From: Rhizobium sp. L1K21
Lineage (GTDB): Bacteria > Pseudomonadota > Alphaproteobacteria > Rhizobiales > Rhizobiaceae
DNA length: 64,000 nt
Assembly (NCBI RefSeq): GCF_024055895.1
Contig: NZ_JAMXLE010000001.1
Location: 868,001 to 932,000 of the forward strand
Direction: 5' to 3'
Made by a program: the position numbers and the translations under genes
The notes under the pieces: model-generated
Databases searched by the model: none
What the model was told of the DNA's origin: nothing
What the model saw: the letters and a program-made list of their open reading frames with translations, nothing else
In this document: positions 42,711-51,543 of the stretch, piece after piece
Position numbering within the stretch: the stretch's first letter is position 1
Layout of the letters: every line of letters starts with the position of its first letter

Positions 42711-43079
42711 ATGTCTATTTCCCCCGAATTGATGATGGCGATCCTGTCGATGGATTCCTATAATAGAGGATACAACGCTGGCATTGAAGACGAGGTACTC
42801 GACGGCGCAGGCACCGCTGACGGGCTTGGCGAAGCGGGGATTATTGGGAATGCTAGAATTCTGGCCCGACCAAATAACATTGATGTAGCCGACTGGAAAG
42901 GAGCGGGCTTCTACGCGGTCGCCTATGCCTGGAACGGCCAAACAATAATCTCATATCGGGGGACGGATAATCCTACCCTGGAGCTCAGCAGAACCAATGA
43001 CATCTTGTCGGGCTGGACGACAGGTGCCGGGTATATGGGCTCGGGAACGCAGGCGGAATATGCCTTCGCTTTCCGTTAA
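42711..43079 (+). pseudogene. Truncated lipase-like protein (N-terminal fragment)
   Basis: A 122-codon ORF. ILSMDSYNRGYNAGI, then GFYAVAYAWNGQTIISYRGTDNPTLELS, are the start of a class 3 lipase/phospholipase-like family whose complete members carry the GxSxG nucleophile later. Here the frame stops after QAEYAFAFR, before any GxSxG, and no continuation was found in the other frames before trmL. It is therefore a remnant or a short derivative. The ATG follows the lipoprotein stop by 6 bases. Family assignment is from recalled similarity. Confidence 0.6.
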
Positions 43080-43115
43080 CAGCTTACCGGTTAGTCGATT
43101 TGGGTCGGCAAGCCT

Positions 43116-43577
43116 TCAGGCAAAACCTGTCTGCCGCAGCGCTTCCCCTGAGATCATGGCGGCGGATAATGCCACGTTGATAGAGCGTTGGCCTTCTGCC
43201 ATGGGGATCAGGATGCGGGCGTCGGTTCCGTTGTGGACGTGATCGGGGACGCCTGCGCTTTCGCGTCCGAAGAGCAGGATATCATCGTCTCTGAATTCAA
43301 AATCCGTATAGGGCACGGCTGCCTTGGTGCTGGCAAGTACCAGTCTGCGGCCGGTTTGCTTGCGCCATGTCTCGAAGTGCTCGAAATTGATGTGGCGGGT
43401 CATGGTGACTGAGGCGATATAGTCCATGCCGGCGCGGCGCAGGTTCTTGTCGGAGAGAATGAAGCCTGCCGGTTCGATGATTTCAACCGATAGGCCCATG
43501 CAGGCGGCAAAGCGCAGGATGGTTCCCGTATTGCCCGGAATATCAGGCTGGTAGAGTGCGATTTTTAAATTCGGCAT
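43116..43577 (-). CDS. trmL: tRNA (cytidine(34)-2'-O)-methyltransferase TrmL
   Basis: A 153-residue SPOUT-class methyltransferase. IALYQPDIPGNTGTILRFAACMG opens the family, LLFGRESAGVPDHVH supplies the first knot strand and ILIPMAEGQRSINVALSAAMISGEALRQ the SAM-binding knot. It methylates the 2'-O of C34/U34 in leucine tRNAs. ATG 43577 begins the family match; the longer open frame upstream has no similarity. In related bacteria, as I recall, this gene is close to petABC, as here with the ABC exporters between. Confidence 0.93.
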   Translation of the reverse strand: MPNLKIALYQPDIPGNTGTILRFAACMGLSVEIIEPAGFILSDKNLRRAGMDYIASVTMTRHINFEHFETWRKQTGRRLVLASTKAAVPYTDFEFRDDDILLFGRESAGVPDHVHNGTDARILIPMAEGQRSINVALSAAMISGEALRQTGFA

Positions 43578-43730
43578 GAGGCGCAGCGCTATCGCAAATG
43601 TTGCCGGGGGGCAACAAGCTTTGCAATGCGAGCGGGCGGGATGCACAATTTGCGCGCCATGTGGGTGGTCAAATCTCAAAGACTCGGCTAGCTTGCCGCC
43701 ATCTTTAAAACCCGCAAGCAGGAGGCGATC

Positions 43731-43787
43731 ATGGCAGAACCGATGATTTGGTGCATTCGCCCCACTGTGCTGAGGCTGCTTGATTAG
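43731..43787 (+). CDS. 18-codon ORF (candidate leader peptide) before the exporter cluster
   Basis: A short ORF, MAEPMIWCIRPTVLRLLD, with an ideal ribosome binding site GGAGG six bases before its ATG. It lies 127 bases before the first exporter gene, on the same strand, with a weak hairpin and T-run between them. A good ribosome binding site before such a short ORF suggests that it is translated and may control the exporters or produce a small peptide. The sequence contains single Trp and Cys residues but no amino-acid run, so a nutrient attenuator is less obvious. Nothing else is known. Confidence 0.5.
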   Translation: MAEPMIWCIRPTVLRLLD

Positions 43788-43836
43788 CGGGTTCTTCTCT
43801 ATCTGAAATCGTTATCGGGCTGCGGGCTTTTCCCAA

Positions 43837-43859
43837 GGGCGTTTTTGCGCGCCCCTTTT
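43837..43859 (+). terminator. Weak terminator-like hairpin before the first ABC exporter
   Basis: GGGCG (43837-43841) pairs with CGCCC (43850-43854) over an 8-base loop, then CTTTT. It lies between the 18-codon ORF and the exporter start, so it could be an attenuator of the cluster. Confidence 0.38.
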
Positions 43860-43914
43860 CGCAGCTTTTCAATACTTACATCTCCCCTCCATGGGATTTT
43901 CAAAGGAGACCGCC

Positions 43915-45765
43915 ATGTTTGGCTGGTTTGAAAGACGCCTCAATCCGTATCCTGCAAAGGAACCCGGCCAGCCGCCGGCGACATTCTTTGCGTTTTGTCT
44001 GCATTATTCGCGCGAGGCGCTGCCCTGGCTTCTTCTCATGGCGGTGCTGACAGCGGCGATCAGTGTTGGCGAAGTCGCGCTTTACAGCTTCCTTGGCCAT
44101 GTCGTCGATTGGCTCAGTGCGGCCAATCGCGAGACCTTTGTGGCCGATGAAGGCTGGAAGCTTGTCGGCATGGGGGCCTTCATATTGGTCGGTCTGCCGC
44201 TGATCGTTCTGGCGCAATCGCTGGTCATGCATCAGGTGCTGCTCGGCAATTACCCGATGATTGCCCGCTGGCAGATGCACCGCTATCTGCTGCGCCAGAG
44301 TGTGAGCTTTTTCTCCAACGAATTTGCCGGGCGCGTTGCCACCAAGGTGATGCAGACCTCGCTGGCGGTGCGTGAAGTGGCGATGAAGATGCTCGACGTG
44401 ATGGTTTATGTCGGCGTCTATTTCGTCTCGGTTTTTGCGCTTGTCGGTTCGGCGGATTGGCGGCTTGTGGCACCGCTGGTGCTTTGGCTGGTGGTTTATG
44501 TCTCGCTGCTTTTCTATTTCGTTCCGCGTCTGCGGCGGATCTCAGAGGAGCAGGCCGATGCGCGCTCCATGATGACGGGCCGGATTGTCGATAGCTACAC
44601 CAACATCTCAACGGTGAAGCTGTTTTCGCATGCAAGCCGTGAGGAAAGCTACGCCCGCGAGAGCATGAATGCGTTTCTGAAACCCGTTCACGGGCAGATG
44701 CGTCTCGTCACCATGCTGTTCTTCTGCGTTTACCTGAACAACGGTATTGCGCTGGCTTTCATCATGGGGCTTTCCATCTGGTTCTGGTTGTCTGGCACGA
44801 TTGCTGTCGGCACGGTGGCCATTGCTGCGGCCGTGGTCATGCGTCTGCAGGGCATGTCGCAGTGGATCATGTGGGAAGTGTCGGCGCTGTTTGAAAATAT
44901 CGGCACGGTCTATGATGGCATGAACATGCTGTCCAGGCCGCGTGAGGTTAATGATGCGGCCAATGCAGCGCCCATCGGGCCGACCAAAGGCGACATCAAG
45001 TTCGAGAACATCCGCTTTCATTATGGCAAGGAAGGCGGCGTGATCGACAACCTGTCGCTGGAGGTCAAGCCGGGTGAAAAGCTCGGTCTTGTTGGCCGTT
45101 CGGGTGCGGGCAAGACCACGATCATGAACCTCTTGTTGCGGTTTTACGATCTGGAGGCGGGTGCGATCCGCATCGACGGGAAGGATATCTCGACCTTCAC
45201 CCAGGACAGTCTTCGCAGCCAGATCGGCGTGGTGACGCAGGATACCTCTCTGCTGCATCGCTCCATTCGCGACAATATCGCTTATGGCCGTCCGGATGCG
45301 AGCGATGAGGAGATCATTGCAGCGGCAAAACGCGCCAATGCCTGGGATTTCATTCAGAACCTCACCGACCAGAAGGGCCGGATTGGGCTTGATGCCCATG
45401 TGGGCGAGCGTGGGGTGAAGCTTTCCGGTGGTCAGCGCCAGCGTATTGCCATTGCGCGGGTGTTCCTGAAGGATGCGCCGATCCTCATTCTGGATGAGGC
45501 AACCTCCGCGCTCGATTCCGAAGTCGAGGCGGCCATTCAGGAAAACCTGTTTGCACTGATGGAGGGCAAGACGGTGATTGCCATTGCCCACCGCCTCTCG
45601 ACGCTCACCGGCATGGATCGCCTCGTGGTGCTGGACAAGGGCCGCATTGCCGAAATGGGCAAGCACGACGATCTCGTTGCCCAAAACGGGCTTTATGCAT
45701 CGCTTTGGGCGCGCCAGTCTGGCGGGTTCATTGATGCGCAGCTTGAGGAACAGGCGGCGGAATAG
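43915..45765 (+). CDS. Half-size ABC exporter 1 (MsbA-like)
   Basis: A 616-residue half-transporter: six transmembrane helices (about residues 30-320), then an ATPase domain. Walker A is GRSGAGKTT, signature LSGGQRQRIAIAR, Walker B ILILDEATSALDSE and the H-loop IAIAHRLS, so it should be active. Two copies, or a pair with one of the next two, would make the full exporter. Substrate is not predictable; lipids, peptides or drugs are usual. ATG 43915 follows AAAGGAG. It is the first of three consecutive exporters. Confidence 0.92.
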   Translation: MFGWFERRLNPYPAKEPGQPPATFFAFCLHYSREALPWLLLMAVLTAAISVGEVALYSFLGHVVDWLSAANRETFVADEGWKLVGMGAFILVGLPLIVLAQSLVMHQVLLGNYPMIARWQMHRYLLRQSVSFFSNEFAGRVATKVMQTSLAVREVAMKMLDVMVYVGVYFVSVFALVGSADWRLVAPLVLWLVVYVSLLFYFVPRLRRISEEQADARSMMTGRIVDSYTNISTVKLFSHASREESYARESMNAFLKPVHGQMRLVTMLFFCVYLNNGIALAFIMGLSIWFWLSGTIAVGTVAIAAAVVMRLQGMSQWIMWEVSALFENIGTVYDGMNMLSRPREVNDAANAAPIGPTKGDIKFENIRFHYGKEGGVIDNLSLEVKPGEKLGLVGRSGAGKTTIMNLLLRFYDLEAGAIRIDGKDISTFTQDSLRSQIGVVTQDTSLLHRSIRDNIAYGRPDASDEEIIAAAKRANAWDFIQNLTDQKGRIGLDAHVGERGVKLSGGQRQRIAIARVFLKDAPILILDEATSALDSEVEAAIQENLFALMEGKTVIAIAHRLSTLTGMDRLVVLDKGRIAEMGKHDDLVAQNGLYASLWARQSGGFIDAQLEEQAAE

Positions 45766-45817
45766 TCTTTCGATTGCTGCCAGATTTTGGCGGCTATTGG
45801 ATTTTAGAAGGTCATGC

Positions 45818-45853
45818 GGCGGAGGGTGCAGCCTGCATCTTCCGCCTCTTTTT
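45818..45853 (+). terminator. Terminator-like hairpin between exporters 1 and 2
   Basis: GGCGGA (45818-45823) pairs with TCCGCC (45841-45846), with an inner TGCA/TGCA pairing, and TCTTTTT follows. It falls between two exporter genes on the same strand and could end or weaken transcription into the second. Confidence 0.65.
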
Positions 45854-45873
45854 GCTGAATTGCGGGTGCATTC

Positions 45874-47742
45874 ATGTCGTTTGCAGATTTCATATTTCGC
45901 CCTTTTGAGGGACTTGTGAAGCCGCTCGACATGCCAGTTGAGCCGCTTCCCGCCAGCGGACCGGTGGCGGTTCTCTTGCATTTCATGAAACGCTTTCGCG
46001 GCGTTCTGATCCTGATCGCCATTTTGAGCATTGTTATGGAATGCATCAACCTGTCGACAGTGTGGGGGCTTTCCTTCCTTATCGACGGTATTGCCAGTGG
46101 CAGTGTCGACGTTTTCCTGGGCATGCACTGGCCGACGCTGGTAACGCTCGGTGTCTTGATCTTTCCGGTTGGTCCGGCGCTTGGTTTTGTCAATCGAACG
46201 GTGGTCTCGCAGTCCCTTGGTGTTGCATTGCCTGCCGCCATTCTCTGGCAGGGGCACAAGGCGGTTGAACGTCAGGATATCGCGTTTTTCCACGAGCTTT
46301 TTGCAGGGCAGGTGGCGAGCCGTATTTCGCAGGTCACCAATGCGGTGCAGAGCCAGCTATCGCTTGCCTTTCAGGACATGCCGCATTTCGTCGTGCAGTT
46401 TTTCGGCTCGCTCATCCTTTTGGCGGCCCTGTCATGGCCGCTTGCCATGCCGGTTCTGGTCTGGACCGTGCTGAACGGTATTCTCACCTGGCGCGTTGTG
46501 CCGCTTTATGCCAGCCGCTCGGGACGCGTTGCGCGCTCGTCTAGCCTTGTCGTTGGCGCGATGACGGATATTTACAGCAATATTCAGATGGTCAAGCAGT
46601 TTGCCGCTGAAGACAGCGAGGCCGGTCAGATCCGCAAGGCCATCGGCACCTCGATTGAAAGCCAGCATCAGGAGCGGCGTGTGTTCATCTCGTCGAACAT
46701 GATTCTGATTGCCTTGAATGCGCTGCTTTATCTGGCGACATTTGTGGTCGGCATTTTCGGGTTGCGCGGCGGCTTCGTCTCCATTGGCGAATTTGTGGCC
46801 GCTGTGGCCGCCGTACAGCGACTTGCGGCCAATGGTCAGGCCTTCCAGAGCATGGGACAACAGATCTTCCGCACCATTGGCACGTTGAGAGACGCTATGC
46901 CGGTGCTGACCACGCCGCCGACCATTCTGGACGCACCGAAGGCGGGAACGCTGACGGTGGAACGCGGCGAAATCCGTTTTGACAACATCACCTTCGCCTA
47001 TCGCGCTGGGCAGCCGGTGGTCGATCAGCTTTCGCTCACCATCAAACCGGGCGAAAAGGTTGGGCTCGTCGGTGTTTCCGGCGCGGGCAAATCGACACTG
47101 GTGTCGCTGCTCCTGCGCTTTTTCGACCTGCAGTCGGGGCAAATTCTCATCGACGGACAAAGCGTCAGCTCTGTCACTCAATCCTCCCTGCGCGACAATA
47201 TCGGGGTTATTGCGCAGGATGTCTCGCTGTTGCACCGCTCGGTGGGCGACAATATTCGCTATGGTCGGCCTGATGCGAGCGAGGACGAGGTGCGTGCTGC
47301 CGCCAGGATGGCCAATGCCGACGAGTTCATTTCCGGCCTTGCCGATAGCGAAGGGCGCAAGGGATATGAGGCCTATGTCGGCGAACGCGGGGTGAAACTT
47401 TCCGGCGGTCAGCGCCAGCGTGTGGCCATTGCGCGGGTGCTCTTGAAGGATGCGCCGATCCTCATTCTCGATGAGGCGACATCTGCGCTGGATTCAGAGG
47501 CCGAGGCGGTTATCCAGGCAAATCTGACGAAGCTCATGGAAAAGAAAACAGTGCTGGCAATTGCCCATCGGCTTTCGACCATTGCCGCGCTTGATCGTTT
47601 GGTCGTTATGGATAAGGGCCGTATTGTGGAAATGGGAACGCACGACGAATTGGTCGCCAAGGGTGGGCTTTATGCGGCACTCTGGGCGCGCCAGTCTGGT
47701 GGATTCATCGCCGCACAATTTGATGATGCGGCTGCAGAGTAG
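45874..47742 (+). CDS. Half-size ABC exporter 2 (MsbA-like)
   Basis: A 622-residue half-transporter, closely related to its two neighbours. Six helices are followed by the ATPase: GVSGAGKSTL, LSGGQRQRVAIAR, ILILDEATSALDSEAE and IAHRLSTIAALDRL. The N-terminal 25 residues (MSFADFIFRPFEGLVKPLDMPVEP) differ from those of exporter 1. No strong ribosome binding site precedes ATG 45874 (GCGGGTG only). The terminator-like hairpin before it suggests separate or reduced expression relative to exporter 1. Confidence 0.91.
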   Translation: MSFADFIFRPFEGLVKPLDMPVEPLPASGPVAVLLHFMKRFRGVLILIAILSIVMECINLSTVWGLSFLIDGIASGSVDVFLGMHWPTLVTLGVLIFPVGPALGFVNRTVVSQSLGVALPAAILWQGHKAVERQDIAFFHELFAGQVASRISQVTNAVQSQLSLAFQDMPHFVVQFFGSLILLAALSWPLAMPVLVWTVLNGILTWRVVPLYASRSGRVARSSSLVVGAMTDIYSNIQMVKQFAAEDSEAGQIRKAIGTSIESQHQERRVFISSNMILIALNALLYLATFVVGIFGLRGGFVSIGEFVAAVAAVQRLAANGQAFQSMGQQIFRTIGTLRDAMPVLTTPPTILDAPKAGTLTVERGEIRFDNITFAYRAGQPVVDQLSLTIKPGEKVGLVGVSGAGKSTLVSLLLRFFDLQSGQILIDGQSVSSVTQSSLRDNIGVIAQDVSLLHRSVGDNIRYGRPDASEDEVRAAARMANADEFISGLADSEGRKGYEAYVGERGVKLSGGQRQRVAIARVLLKDAPILILDEATSALDSEAEAVIQANLTKLMEKKTVLAIAHRLSTIAALDRLVVMDKGRIVEMGTHDELVAKGGLYAALWARQSGGFIAAQFDDAAAE

Positions 47743-47820
47743 GTCCGTCGCCGGGCAGGCTTTCGATCCGCTGCAAAACGGTAACTTGCGCGCAGCGGCA
47801 ATTCACCTATACACGAGGCC

Positions 47821-49692
47821 ATGTTCATCAAGCCTCTTGTTCGCCTCTTTGAAAACTGGATAGACCCTTACGAACCGCGTGGCGATATTCGCCCGCCAAG
47901 CGATGTCATCGGGTTTGTGTGGTTCTATATCCGGCAGGCCAAGGGGCCGTTTGTGGCCATGCTGATCCTCGGCGGACTGGTTGGCTTGCTTGAAGCCTCT
48001 CTTTTCTGGTTTGTCGGACAACTCGTCGATATTTTCGACACGCTGCCGACGGGGGCAGGGTGGAGCGAACTTCTCTCCGCTCATGGTTCCGCGCTTTTCG
48101 GTATGCTGGCTGTTGTGCTTGTCGGGCGCTTTATGGTGACGTCGCTCGGCGCGCTGGTGGAAGAGCAGACGGTGGTTGCGCGCTTTTTCAATATGGTGCG
48201 CTGGCAGTCCTATCTGCATGTGTCGCGCCAGCCGCTCAGCTTTTTCCAGAACGATTTTGCAGGCCGCATCGTCTCCAAGGTTCTCAATGCTGGGCAGGCC
48301 TCGGGCGATCTTGTCATCTCGGTGCTGCAGGTTGCCTGGTTCATCGTCATCTACACCGTTTCGACCATGGTGCTGGTAGCGCAGCTTGATTGGCGGCTTT
48401 CCTGTCTTGTGGCGCTGTGGGTGGTCCTTTTCGGTTTCACGGCGCGCTTCTTCGTGCCGCGGGTGCGAAAATATGCGCGCGACACAGCCGAAGCCAGTTC
48501 CATGCTGAACGGGCGGGTGGTGGATGCCTTTTCCAATATCCAGACGCTCAAGCTTTTCGGGCGCAGCGAAGACCATGACCAGCATATCCGCGATGGGTTT
48601 GCGCGATTTGAAAAGGCGATTTTTCCCTTTACCCGGGTGCTGACTGCGGTGCGCGCCACGCTGGCGTTGCTTTCCGGCATCATGATTTCCGCCTTCGGCG
48701 TGCTTTCGATCCATCTTTGGCTGCAGGGGGAGGTGACGGCTGGTGGTGTTGCCTTCACGCTCGGCCTCGTTCTGCGCCTCAACATGCTGCTGGGGCGACT
48801 GATGACGCAGCTCAACGCGATGATGCGCAATTTCGGCACGATCCAGAATTCCGCCGAACTGATCTCGCGTCCAATCAGCCTTCTCGACAAGCCGAATGCG
48901 ACTGCGTTGAAAATGACCGAACCGACGATCCGTTTCGAGCATATCCGGTTTCACTACGGTAAGGGCAGTGGTGTCATAGACGATCTGTCTTTTGAAATCT
49001 GCGCCGGTGAAAAGATCGGGATTGTCGGGCGATCGGGTGCCGGCAAATCCACGCTGGTGAACCTTCTGTTGCGGTTTTACGATCTGGAAGGCGGGCGCAT
49101 TACCATTGGCGGACAGAATATTGCCGATGTGACACAGGAATCGCTGCGCGGGCAGATCGGCATGGTCATGCAGGATACGGCCCTGCTGCATCGCTCGATC
49201 CGCGACAATATCCTGATCGGCAGACCGGATGCGAGCGAAGCCGAGCTGATTGATGCCTGCCGGCGGGCCGAAGCGCTGGAATTCATCGAAACACTGAAAG
49301 ACCAGCGCGGGCGTGAACGTTTCGACGCCCATGTGGGCGAGCGCGGGGTGAAGCTTTCCGGTGGGCAGCGCCAGCGCGTGGCGATTGCGCGGGTGATGCT
49401 GAAAAACGCGCCCATTCTGGTTCTGGATGAGGCCACGTCTGCACTTGATTCCGAAGTCGAGGCGGCCATCCAGTCCAATCTCTACAGGCTCATGGAAGGC
49501 AAGACCGTGCTGGCGATCGCGCACCGGCTTTCCACCATTGCCGCGCTCGACCGCCTGATCGTTATGGACAAAGGGGCGATCGTTGAAATGGGAACCCATG
49601 ACGAACTTTTGAGCCGGGAGGGGCTTTATGCCGAACTTTGGGCGCGGCAATCCGGCGGTTTCATCGCCGGTGAACCGGCTGAGAGCGTCTGA
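47821..49692 (+). CDS. Half-size ABC exporter 3 (MsbA-like)
   Basis: A 623-residue half-transporter with the same architecture. Walker A GRSGAGKSTL, signature LSGGQRQRVAIAR, Walker B ILVLDEATSALDSE and IAHRLSTIAALDRL are intact. The N-terminus FIKPLVRLFENWIDPYEPRGDIRPPSDVIGF resembles the starts found in rhizobial exporters of this group. The three tandem genes probably came from duplications. They end 6 bases from a convergent gene with no clear terminator. Confidence 0.91.
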   Translation: MFIKPLVRLFENWIDPYEPRGDIRPPSDVIGFVWFYIRQAKGPFVAMLILGGLVGLLEASLFWFVGQLVDIFDTLPTGAGWSELLSAHGSALFGMLAVVLVGRFMVTSLGALVEEQTVVARFFNMVRWQSYLHVSRQPLSFFQNDFAGRIVSKVLNAGQASGDLVISVLQVAWFIVIYTVSTMVLVAQLDWRLSCLVALWVVLFGFTARFFVPRVRKYARDTAEASSMLNGRVVDAFSNIQTLKLFGRSEDHDQHIRDGFARFEKAIFPFTRVLTAVRATLALLSGIMISAFGVLSIHLWLQGEVTAGGVAFTLGLVLRLNMLLGRLMTQLNAMMRNFGTIQNSAELISRPISLLDKPNATALKMTEPTIRFEHIRFHYGKGSGVIDDLSFEICAGEKIGIVGRSGAGKSTLVNLLLRFYDLEGGRITIGGQNIADVTQESLRGQIGMVMQDTALLHRSIRDNILIGRPDASEAELIDACRRAEALEFIETLKDQRGRERFDAHVGERGVKLSGGQRQRVAIARVMLKNAPILVLDEATSALDSEVEAAIQSNLYRLMEGKTVLAIAHRLSTIAALDRLIVMDKGAIVEMGTHDELLSREGLYAELWARQSGGFIAGEPAESV

Positions 49693-49698
49693 GTCGCC

Positions 49699-50625
49699 TC
49701 AATTCTGCGTCAGGGCAATCGTCGCGCGCAGGCCGTAATGGTTGGAACCGTAGTTGTCGTCAAGCGGGACAAGCGAGGTGACCTCAAGAGGTTCGCGGGC
49801 AAAAACATGATCGATGCCGATCCCGAAGCGGTCGAGTTCCACCGGCCAAGTGGCAGGCTCGCCATGGAAGGTGTTCAACCCGCTATGCTTCACGAAACGC
49901 GTCATATCCGGTGCCAGAATTGAAGAGTTGAAGTCCCCGGCCAAGACCAGCGGTCCTTTCAGCCGGGAAAGTCGCCTGCCCAGAACACTGAGTTCTTCGG
50001 TGTGATAGTCGTCAAAGTAGGGTTTTGTCAGGTGTGCGGCCACAAGCGTCAGCCGCTTTCCGTCGATTTCGAGTTCGGCGCGGGCAAAACGGTGCCGGCG
50101 CAAGTCGCTCAGATTATCGACACGTGTGTTTTCCAGCGGATATCGCGACAAAATCATCAGGTCGCAGGTGTCTGTGCCTTCGCCACATCCCAGCCGGTAG
50201 GGGAATCGCTCGGAAAGACGGTCCAGATAGGGGGCCAGCGGGCCGGATTCGAGGATGACGGCGGCATCAATATCGGCGCTTTCCAACAAAGCCGCAATTT
50301 CTGCAGCGCCTTCGGTGTTGTCGCCGAGGACGTTGAACTCGAGCAGGTGAAATTCCGGCGTGCCGGCTGCGATATCGGGTGAAGGTTGGAAATAGCCTTT
50401 CAGATAAAGCGAATGAACTCCCAGCCCGATGGCGGCAATGAAAAGCGGGATGGCAAGTCCGGGGCGCTTCCGTGCAATGAGAAATGGCACGCAGACGAGC
50501 GCCACCAAAATGCTGATATGCGTTTGAAAACTATAGATAAAGGAGAACAGCCAGAAACCGGTAACGTAGCGCAGCGCGGAAAAGAACAGCAAAATTGCTG
50601 CAGAATGCAAAATGAATGTCGCCAT
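49699..50625 (-). CDS. Membrane-anchored endonuclease/exonuclease/phosphatase-family protein
   Basis: A 308-residue protein. Two or three hydrophobic helices (residues about 2-70) precede an EEP fold: LLEFNVLGDNTEG holds the first Asn, DIDAAVILESGP the metal Glu, VAAHLTKPYFDDY the His, LAGDFNSSILAP the Asp-x-Asn pair and GSNHYGLRATI the last His. All catalytic residues of the family are present. The domain would face the periplasm if the three helices end outside; a phosphodiesterase or lipid-phosphatase role is possible. ATG 50625 begins the hydrophobic region. Confidence 0.85.
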   Translation of the reverse strand: MATFILHSAAILLFFSALRYVTGFWLFSFIYSFQTHISILVALVCVPFLIARKRPGLAIPLFIAAIGLGVHSLYLKGYFQPSPDIAAGTPEFHLLEFNVLGDNTEGAAEIAALLESADIDAAVILESGPLAPYLDRLSERFPYRLGCGEGTDTCDLMILSRYPLENTRVDNLSDLRRHRFARAELEIDGKRLTLVAAHLTKPYFDDYHTEELSVLGRRLSRLKGPLVLAGDFNSSILAPDMTRFVKHSGLNTFHGEPATWPVELDRFGIGIDHVFAREPLEVTSLVPLDDNYGSNHYGLRATIALTQN

Positions 50626-50950
50626 GGATGCTGAAATTTCGAGAAAACCAGATGAAACCTGCAATGACCGGACAATGCAGCCAAATGATGTCCGGAAGCA
50701 AGGCAATAATGGCGCTTTTCCGCCCTTGAGGCAACGCATGGCAGCCAATGTTAACCTGTGTAGAAATAAAGCGAATTGCAAAATTCCCGCGACATTGTGC
50801 CTCCTCGGTCTTGCCAAGGCTGGACATAATTTGCGATCAAGCATAGAACGCGCCGGATTGGAGGGGAATCTGTGGCCGTATTGCGGCTGCAAATGACCAA
50901 TTCATCGGGCCCTAGACTTTAGAACTTCCTGTGCAGGGGATGATTGAGCT
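50626..50950 (+). other. Upstream region of petA
   Basis: This 325-base stretch lies between the divergent membrane EEP gene and petA and should carry both promoters. I see no ORF with a good ribosome binding site, no clear -35/-10 pair for petA and no inverted repeat worth naming. Confidence 0.4.
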
Positions 50951-51529
50951 GTGAGCGAACACGAGACCACAAGCGAAGCGAGCGGCGAGCCTACTCGTCG
51001 CGACTTTCTTTACCTGACGACCGGCATGGCAGGCGCGGTAGGCGCCGTTGCTGCTGCATGGCCGTTTATCGATCAGATGCGCCCGGATGCTTCGACGCTG
51101 GCGCTGGCTTCCATTGAAGTCGATGTTTCGGCTCTGGAGCCGGGCATGTCCTTGACCGTCAAATGGCGCGGCAAGCCGGTTTTCATCCGCAACCGTACCG
51201 ACAAGGAAGTCGAGGAAGCCAACGGCGTTCCGATGGACGAGTTGAAGGATCCGATTGCGCGTAACGCAAACCTTCCTGCCGATGCGCCCGCAACCGGCGT
51301 TGACCGTTCAGCCGGCGAGGGCAAGGTAAACTGGATCGTGATGATCGGATCGTGCACCCATCTGGGCTGCATTCCGCTTGGTCAGGCCGGTGAATATGGT
51401 GGCTGGTTCTGTCCGTGCCACGGCTCCGTCTATGACACCGCCGGCCGCATCCGCAAGGGTCCGGCACCGGAGAACCTCCACATGCCGGAGTTCTCTTTTG
51501 TCAACGACACGACGATCAAGATCGGTTGA
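50951..51529 (+). CDS. petA: Ubiquinol-cytochrome c reductase Rieske iron-sulphur subunit
   Basis: A 192-residue Rieske protein. [13 protein letters not shown] is a Tat-type signal that stays as the membrane anchor. SCTHLGC and [10 protein letters not shown] bind the 2Fe-2S cluster through two Cys and two His. It takes electrons from ubiquinol and passes them to cytochrome c1. Start is GTG 50951. It is the first gene of the petABC operon, with short gaps of 14 and 25 bases to the next genes. Confidence 0.96.
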   Translation: MSEHETTSEASGEPTRRDFLYLTTGMAGAVGAVAAAWPFIDQMRPDASTLALASIEVDVSALEPGMSLTVKWRGKPVFIRNRTDKEVEEANGVPMDELKDPIARNANLPADAPATGVDRSAGEGKVNWIVMIGSCTHLGCIPLGQAGEYGGWFCPCHGSVYDTAGRIRKGPAPENLHMPEFSFVNDTTIKIG

Positions 51530-51543
51530 GGGGATAACTGATT

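Noticed and set aside
47803-49650. A 615-codon open frame antisense to ABC exporter 3, with a similar 561-codon one antisense to exporters 1 and 2 (44608-46293)
   Set aside because: Both mirror conserved ABC exporter codons and resemble each other only because the exporters do. The translations are Arg/His/Gln-rich, lack domains and have no ribosome binding sites.
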